From an uncultured Flavobacteriia bacterium (GTDB lineage: Bacteria > Bacteroidota > Bacteroidia > Flavobacteriales_D > Crocinitomicaceae): DNA of 64,000 nucleotides. Position numbers and translations under genes: made by a program. The stretch lies in NCBI GenBank assembly GCA_903873915.1, contig CAIQQH010000008.1, forward strand, positions 24,844-88,843, given 5' to 3'. The stretch's first letter is position 1. The number at the start of each line of letters is the position of its first letter. Positions 57,885 to 64,000 of this stretch are shown in pieces. The notes beneath the pieces were generated by a model that made no database searches, was not told the origin of the DNA, and saw nothing but the letters and a program-made list of their open reading frames with translations.

Positions 57885-60203
57885 CTATTTCTTTTTCGCA
57901 CCTTTTTTTGGAGCTGTTTTTTGGTTTGCAGCAATATCCAAACACTCTTCAATCGTCAAGGTTTCAGGAACCGTTCCTTTTGGCAACTTAAAATTATCTT
58001 TCCCAATTTTAAGGTATGCACCATAGCGGCCATTAAGCAGTTGAACATCCGCGCGTCCATCAAATGTTTTGATCATTTTATTGGCCTCTTCCTCCTGCTT
58101 CACGGCGATAATCTCTAGAGCTCTCTCTAAGGTTATAGACATGGGGTCTTCTCCTTTCGGGATCGAAACAAAAAGTTTCCCGTACTGAACATATGGTCCA
58201 AAACGGCCTGCATTTGCACGAATTTCTTGGCCTTCTGATTCGCCTAAAACACGAGGTAATTTGAATAATTCCAAGGCATCTGCTAAAGTTACCGTAGAAA
58301 TAGATTGTTCCTTGCGCAAAGAAGCAAAGGTCGGTTTTTCGCCATCGACTTGCTCATCACCAATTTGTATCATTGGGCCGAAGCGGCCGATTCGGGCAAT
58401 TACATTTTTACCAGACACGGGGTGTTGACCGAGTTGTCTTTCTCCAGTTACACGGCTTGAATTTTCAAGTGTATCTTCTACATTTTTATGAAATGGGGTG
58501 TAAAAATCATGAAGCATCTGCGTCCAACCAATCAACCCATGCGCTATTTCATCGAATTCTTGTTCAACCTTCGCGGTGAATTGGTAATCCATGATTTGAC
58601 CAAAATGCTCTGATAAAAAATCTGTCACAAGTGAACCGATGTCTGTTGGAGACAATTTATTTTTTTCTTTTCCTGTCACTTCCTTTCGGACCTCAGTATG
58701 AATGGATCCGTTTTTCAAGGACAAATAGGCATACTTGCGTTCCTCACCCTCGCGCTCCATCTTTTCCACATACCCGCGCTTTTGAATTGCCGAAATCGTT
58801 GACGCATAGGTTGATGGGCGACCAATACCAAGCTCTTCCATTTTCTTCACAAGAGAGGCTTCCACATATCGGGCTGGAGGACGAGTAAATCGTTCGATAG
58901 ATGTAATTTCTGACACCTTCAACTCTTCTCCCACCGTTACCGCGGGCAAAAGCCCTTCAGTTTGTTCCTCGTCGTTGTCCAAGTCCTCAACATTCGACTC
59001 CATGTAAACGCGCAAGAAACCGTCAAAACGAATGACCTCTCCTTTTGCTTCAAACTTCCCAGATATAGGCGGGGATGTGATGGCAACAGTTGTTCTTTCC
59101 AATTTAGCCAAGGCCATTTGAGAGGCAATAGCTCGCTTCCAAACCAATTCATACAAGCGTTCTTCATCGCGCTCTCCTGTAATGCTGTGCGTGCCAAAAT
59201 CCGTCGGGCGTATGGCCTCGTGGGCTTCTTGTGCACTGGCGCTCTTTGTGGTGTATTTGGTTGGGCGCGAATAGTCTTCACCATAAGCACGAATAATTTC
59301 AGCTTTCGCCCCTTGAACAGCGGTTTCGGATAAATTCACCGAGTCCGTTCTCATGTATGTGATTTTCCCTGACTCATACAATTTCTGCGCAACCGTCATT
59401 GTGCGGGATACTGAAAAGCCAAGTTTTAAGCTCGCTTCTTGTTGCAAAGTTGAGGTAGTAAATGGTGCTGCAGGGGTTCGCGTTGCTGGCTTTGTTTGAA
59501 CATCTGCAACGGTAAATGTTGCGCCATTGCAGCTTTCCAAGAAACTTATTGACTCCTCTTCCGATTTTAATTGCGACGAATATTCTGTTTTCAACATTCC
59601 CTTTTGAGCACCAAAGATTCCGTTCACACGGAAAAAGTTATTCGATTTGTGGACCTCAATTTCTCGTTCTCGTTCAACAATCAAACGCACTGAAACAGAC
59701 TGTACACGTCCTGCGGACAAACTTGGTCGTACTTTCTTCCACAACACTGGGGACAATTCAAAACCCACCAAACGATCTAGCATTCTTCGCGCTTGCTGGG
59801 CATCAACGAGTTGTTTGTTTATTTCACGTGGATTTTCAATGGCTTTAAGAATCGCTGTCTTCGTGATTTCGTTAAATGTAATGCGTTTGGTGTCTTTTTT
59901 TGCAAGTCCCAAAGTCTCGTACAAGTGCCAAGAAATTGCTTCACCCTCCCGGTCCTCATCCGTTGCTAGCCATACCGTCTCGGCCTCCTTTGCTAATTTT
60001 TTCAATTCAGCAACCAATTGTTTTTTATCCGGTGATATTTCGTAATTGGGCTCAAAATTATTCTCCACGTCGATGGCCATTCCTTTTTTAGCAAGGTCAC
60101 GAACATGCCCGAAACTGGATTTTACGATAAAATCCTTTCCAAGATATCCTTCAATGGTTTTGGCTTTTGCTGGTGACTCGACTATTACAAGATTTTTTGC
60201 CAT
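57885..60203 (-). CDS. topA: DNA topoisomerase I
   Basis: LVIVESPAKAKTIEGYLG, LATDEDREGEAISWHL, SAGRVQSVSVRLI, ITYMRTDSVNLS. Confidence 0.97.
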   Translation of the reverse strand: MAKNLVIVESPAKAKTIEGYLGKDFIVKSSFGHVRDLAKKGMAIDVENNFEPNYEISPDKKQLVAELKKLAKEAETVWLATDEDREGEAISWHLYETLGLAKKDTKRITFNEITKTAILKAIENPREINKQLVDAQQARRMLDRLVGFELSPVLWKKVRPSLSAGRVQSVSVRLIVEREREIEVHKSNNFFRVNGIFGAQKGMLKTEYSSQLKSEEESISFLESCNGATFTVADVQTKPATRTPAAPFTTSTLQQEASLKLGFSVSRTMTVAQKLYESGKITYMRTDSVNLSETAVQGAKAEIIRAYGEDYSRPTKYTTKSASAQEAHEAIRPTDFGTHSITGERDEERLYELVWKRAIASQMALAKLERTTVAITSPPISGKFEAKGEVIRFDGFLRVYMESNVEDLDNDEEQTEGLLPAVTVGEELKVSEITSIERFTRPPARYVEASLVKKMEELGIGRPSTYASTISAIQKRGYVEKMEREGEERKYAYLSLKNGSIHTEVRKEVTGKEKNKLSPTDIGSLVTDFLSEHFGQIMDYQFTAKVEQEFDEIAHGLIGWTQMLHDFYTPFHKNVEDTLENSSRVTGERQLGQHPVSGKNVIARIGRFGPMIQIGDEQVDGEKPTFASLRKEQSISTVTLADALELFKLPRVLGESEGQEIRANAGRFGPYVQYGKLFVSIPKGEDPMSITLERALEIIAVKQEEEANKMIKTFDGRADVQLLNGRYGAYLKIGKDNFKLPKGTVPETLTIEECLDIAANQKTAPKKGAKKK

Positions 60204-60401
60204 CGGTGAGTGTGTTGTTTTTATTTAAATTTAAAATCAGGACCGCAAAGTAAATTCAAATGTTCTCAATTTCCAATGACTTTTTTTGGAGTTTTTATCT
60301 TATATTCTATTTAACCATAGGTTAAAGAAAATTTTAAATAATTCAGCAACTTTTTAAAATTTAATTTTCAGGAGACTGTTCTCTTCATTTTTAACTGACA
60401 T

Positions 60402-60432
60402 TTTGACATACATGTCTTTTTCCGTATTTTTG
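60402..60432 (+). promoter_or_regulatory. Bacteroidota-type sigma-ABfr promoter upstream of miaB
   Basis: -33 TTTG (60402-60405), 19-bp spacer, -7 TATTTTTG (60425-60432), matching TTTG/TAnnTTTG consensus. Confidence 0.6.
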
Positions 60433-60457
60433 CAGCCATTCGAATTTATAAGATCAA

Positions 60458-61909
60458 ATGAAACCATCAACCCAAGAAGATAAAGTCATCGATGAAGGTC
60501 GCCAAGGTGAAGCTATTGAAAGCACAGCACCGGTGCAATCTAATGGAAAGAAACTCTATGTTGAGAGTTATGGCTGTCAGATGAATTTCTCAGACAGTGA
60601 GGTTGTTGCCTCAATCATGGCGTCTAAAGGATACGAAACGACCCGAAATGCGGATGACGCGGATGTGGTCTTCATCAATACATGCTCCATTCGTGAAAAT
60701 GCAGAAACAAGAGTTCGCAAGCGATTGGGGGACTTCAAGAAACGCAAAGAGGGCAATCCTGATCTTGTCGTCGGAATTTTGGGGTGCATGGCCGAGCGTT
60801 TGAAAAAGAGTTTGCTTGAAGAAGAAAAATTGGTCGATCTTGTCGCAGGACCCGATGCCTACCGTGATTTACCAAATCTTGTCGACGAGGTTGGAACGGG
60901 ACAAAAGGCAGTAAATGTTTTGCTGTCGAGGGATGAAACCTATGCTGATATTTCTCCTGTTCGCTTGGACCAAGGCGGCGTAAGTGCTTTTGTGACGATC
61001 ATGCGTGGTTGCGACAACATGTGTTCGTTTTGCGTTGTGCCTTTTACCCGAGGTCGCGAGCGCTCAAGAGACCCACACACCATTGTGGATGAATGCAAAG
61101 AATTGTTTGCCGCTGGCTACCGCGAAGTAACCTTGTTGGGCCAAAATGTTGACAGTTACAGTTGGAATTTAAGTTCAAAAGGAGAAATCAAAGATGCTAC
61201 CCAAGCCACAACCAATTTTGCACAATTGATGGAAATGGTCGCCTGGGTATCCCCAGATCTTCGGGTTCGCTTTTCTACCTCCCATCCAAAAGACATGACA
61301 GACGATGTGCTTGAGGTTATGGCGAAGTACGAAAACATCTGCGAATACATCCACCTTCCTGTTCAATCGGGTCATACGGATGTATTGCACCGCATGAACC
61401 GTGGCTATTCTCGTGAGTGGTACTTCGACCGTATCGCAGCCATCCGAAGAATTGTGGACAACTGTGCCATTTCAACGGACATAATCTCTGGATTTTGCGG
61501 CGAAACTGAAGAAGAGCACAAGGCAACATTAAGTCTAATGGATCAAGTACGCTACGAATATGCGTATATGTTCAAGTATTCTGAACGACCAAAAACCTTG
61601 GCTGAACGAAGATTTGAAGACGATGTTCCCGAAGAAGTGAAAAGTCGTCGTTTAATCGAAATCATTGACAAACAAAACAGCCATTCTTTGGAAACCAATA
61701 AAAAAGACATTGGCAAAGTTTATAAAGTTTTGGTAGAAGGTCCTTCAAGACGTTCTGCTGAGCAATACTGCGGAAGAAATGGCCGCAACAGCATGGTTAT
61801 TTTTGACCGAAATGGTGTGGAAAAAGGACAATATGTGATGGTGAAAATCACAGAGTGCACGTCTGCAACGCTTCTTGGCGAGTACATCGAAACATGTCTA
61901 CCAGCTTAA
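60458..61909 (+). CDS. miaB: tRNA-2-methylthio-N6-dimethylallyladenosine synthase
   Basis: [20 protein letters not shown], radical [28 protein letters not shown] domain. Confidence 0.97.
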   Translation: MKPSTQEDKVIDEGRQGEAIESTAPVQSNGKKLYVESYGCQMNFSDSEVVASIMASKGYETTRNADDADVVFINTCSIRENAETRVRKRLGDFKKRKEGNPDLVVGILGCMAERLKKSLLEEEKLVDLVAGPDAYRDLPNLVDEVGTGQKAVNVLLSRDETYADISPVRLDQGGVSAFVTIMRGCDNMCSFCVVPFTRGRERSRDPHTIVDECKELFAAGYREVTLLGQNVDSYSWNLSSKGEIKDATQATTNFAQLMEMVAWVSPDLRVRFSTSHPKDMTDDVLEVMAKYENICEYIHLPVQSGHTDVLHRMNRGYSREWYFDRIAAIRRIVDNCAISTDIISGFCGETEEEHKATLSLMDQVRYEYAYMFKYSERPKTLAERRFEDDVPEEVKSRRLIEIIDKQNSHSLETNKKDIGKVYKVLVEGPSRRSAEQYCGRNGRNSMVIFDRNGVEKGQYVMVKITECTSATLLGEYIETCLPA

Positions 61910-61919
61910 TTTCAGAGCG

Positions 61920-63164
61920 ATGAATTTACAACAAGTAAAGCAACGATTTGGAATCATCGGAAATGCACCGCTGCTGAACCGAGCCCTTGAAGTGGCGATT
62001 CAGGTCGCACCGACAGATATTTCTGTACTTGTAACTGGTGAAAGTGGCACGGGAAAAGAAATTATCCCGCAGGTCATTCATCATTTAAGCTCGAGAAAAC
62101 ATGGTGAATACATCGCTGTGAACTGCGGTGCTATTCCAGAAGGAACGATTGACTCCGAATTGTTTGGGCATGAAAAAGGAAGTTTTACAGGAGCGCACGG
62201 AAGTCGTCAAGGCTATTTCGAAGTAGCGAATGGTGGAACAATCTTTCTAGATGAAGTGGCGGAACTTCCGATGCAAACACAAGTTCGTTTGTTGCGTGTT
62301 TTGGAAACAGGAGAATTCATCCGCGTGGGATCGTCCAAAGTCATTAAAACCAATGTTCGTGTGGTTGCTGCCACGAACGAAAACATGCAGCGCGCCATCG
62401 CCTCAGGAAAATTTAGGGAAGATTTATTCTATCGCTTAAGTACCGTTCCCATTGGCTTGCCCCCACTTCGCCAGCGCAAAGAAGACATCCATTTATTGTT
62501 CAGAAAATTTGCCAACGATTTTGCGGACAAATACAGAATGCCAGCGCTACGTTTGGATGACGATGCTGTGACCCTGTTGAACAATTACAGTTGGCCAGGA
62601 AATATTCGTCAGCTAAAGAATTTGGTTGAGCAAATCTCAGTGATTGAAACGGCGAGAGAAATCAATGCATCGACATTCATACATTACCTACCTGCAGAAA
62701 ACGAAAAACTTCCCACAGTTTTGGGAGAAACTGGAGGCGACAAATTTTCCGAGCGAGAATTGATGTACAAGTTCCTCTTCGACATGAAGAAAGATTTGAA
62801 CGATTTAAAAAAACTCGTTATCGAATTGATTGGTCAAGGGGGAAACATGACCTTAAATAACGATCAAGCGGCAATGCTTAATCGACTCTACCAGGATGTG
62901 ACGCCGGGCTTTACTCAACCTCGCCTTCCTAGTCCAGCAAACGAATCAGGCACCATTGCTTTTCATCATGACGATGACCAAACTGAAGACATCCAAAGTC
63001 ATATTGAAGTAGAAGAATCACTTTCACTAGAGGGCCGTGAAAAGGAACTGATTCAGAAAGCCTTGGAAAAACACCGCGGAAAACGAAAATATGCAGCAGC
63101 AGAACTGGGGATTTCAGAACGCACGCTTTACCGAAAAATTAAAGAATACAATTTACCCGATTAA
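61920..63164 (+). CDS. Sigma-54-interacting AAA+ response/activator protein with Fis HTH
   Basis: GESGTGKEIIPQVIHHLS, GSFTGAHGSRQGYFEVANGGTIFLDEV, C-term YAAAELGISERTLYRKIKEYNLPD. Start at MNLQQVKQRFG. Confidence 0.95.
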   Translation: MNLQQVKQRFGIIGNAPLLNRALEVAIQVAPTDISVLVTGESGTGKEIIPQVIHHLSSRKHGEYIAVNCGAIPEGTIDSELFGHEKGSFTGAHGSRQGYFEVANGGTIFLDEVAELPMQTQVRLLRVLETGEFIRVGSSKVIKTNVRVVAATNENMQRAIASGKFREDLFYRLSTVPIGLPPLRQRKEDIHLLFRKFANDFADKYRMPALRLDDDAVTLLNNYSWPGNIRQLKNLVEQISVIETAREINASTFIHYLPAENEKLPTVLGETGGDKFSERELMYKFLFDMKKDLNDLKKLVIELIGQGGNMTLNNDQAAMLNRLYQDVTPGFTQPRLPSPANESGTIAFHHDDDQTEDIQSHIEVEESLSLEGREKELIQKALEKHRGKRKYAAAELGISERTLYRKIKEYNLPD

Positions 63165-63673
63165 TGAAGATTCTTTCCGTCATAGCGATTCTTGTTCTGC
63201 TCACTGGTTGTTATCCATCAAGCATTTCCTTTATTGACAGCGGTTCAATGAATGAAGCGTGGAAAACATTTACAGTCAAAACATTAGAAAATAGAGCGCC
63301 CAATGCGCCGATTAGTTATACCGTTACCTTGTCTGAAAAGATCAAAGATGGCGTTCAGAACAACACACGTCTTTCATTGAATCCAAACCTCGGAAAAGGA
63401 GAAGTCAATATCGAAGGAACGATTTTAAGCTATTCAGTGATGCCAATTGCCCTGCAAGAAGGAGACAATGCGGCGAAGAACAGATTAACAGTTACCGTAA
63501 ATTTTACGATATTCGTCACCAAACCTGAAGAGGAGGAGATGACTTTAACAAGCACGCGCTTCGTGGATTACGATTCAAAAACAGATCTAGCATCCGTTGA
63601 ATCTACCTTATTGGAAGAAGTGACGACACAAGTGGTGCAAGATGTCATCAATAAATTGCTTTCCAACTGGTAA
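63164..63673 (+). CDS. lptE: LPS assembly lipoprotein LptE
   Basis: Lipobox LTGCY; Bacteroidota LptE pattern; synteny miaB - sigma54 activator - lptE. Confidence 0.85.
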   Translation: MKILSVIAILVLLTGCYPSSISFIDSGSMNEAWKTFTVKTLENRAPNAPISYTVTLSEKIKDGVQNNTRLSLNPNLGKGEVNIEGTILSYSVMPIALQEGDNAAKNRLTVTVNFTIFVTKPEEEEMTLTSTRFVDYDSKTDLASVESTLLEEVTTQVVQDVINKLLSNW

Positions 63674-64000
63674 TGTTAAACTTGACGGACATAGCACAGC
63701 GTATTGCACATCCTGAAAAATGTGAAATATCCGATTTTGATGATTTAAAGTCTTTTGCAACACAATACCCCTATTGTCAACTCTTTCCTATTCTAAGTTT
63801 AAAGGCGCTAGCCAATAACAATGATCTTCGTTTTGATGTCGAATTGACACAATTTGCCTACCGCATCTCAGACCGGAGTCAGCTTTATGCATTGATACAT
63901 CAGAATGTAGCGGTGAAGTCTAGAGAAATTTCCACCCAAGAAATAGAGGAAATTGTTGAAAGCCCTGCCCCATTGCGAATCGTTAGAGCTGATGAAGCGA
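63673..64000 (+). CDS. Hypothetical protein, N-terminal part (runs off window)
   Basis: Own translation MLNLTDIAQRIAHPEKCEISDFDDLKSFATQYPYCQLFPILSLKALANNNDLRFDVELTQFAYRISDRSQLYALIHQN...; TAATG overlap with lptE. Confidence 0.75.
   Translation, partial: MLNLTDIAQRIAHPEKCEISDFDDLKSFATQYPYCQLFPILSLKALANNNDLRFDVELTQFAYRISDRSQLYALIHQNVAVKSREISTQEIEEIVESPAPLRIVRADEA

Noticed and set aside
58631-60228. Numerous plus-strand ORFs opposite topA
   Set aside because: Shadow ORFs of a conserved gene, no ribosome-binding or homology support.

Overview
Chromosomal window from a Bacteroidota bacterium, probably Flavobacteriales, judged from the T9SS/gliding genes and TAnnTTTG-type promoters. Most of it is housekeeping: sppA, tig, ruvC, mutY, ssb, HU, RNase E/G, recX, clpP/clpX, trmB, nadE, topA, miaB, lptE and two ABC-F genes. 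There is a notable concentration of gliding/type IX secretion genes: gldE-gldD, gldB-gldC, gldK-L-M-N, a PorP/SprF protein and a PorT-like protein. Putative T9SS cargo is also present: an M14 peptidase, an LVIVD-like protein and a stand-alone type-B sorting domain. The accessory part is about 16.4-26.3 kb. It holds a 1.1-kb-aa-class (about 1,100 aa) HEPN-like/discoidin protein, an 84-aa STAND/NACHT-like remnant and a 169-bp partial duplicate of a nearby phosphatase gene. It also holds an orphan 2TM-NUDIX protein resembling CBASS Cap16, head-to-head (20 bp apart) with a small putative 2H phosphoesterase. Next come a MITE-like element, a phosphatase plus CorA-like membrane protein operon, and a membrane-anchored CbbX/SpoVK-like AAA+ ATPase. 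I consider this island the best candidate for an undescribed defence or conflict system. A 29-aa AURKAIP1/COX24-like ribosomal protein gene, absent from the ORF track, was found at 32314-32403. All family calls are by eye; no database search was run.
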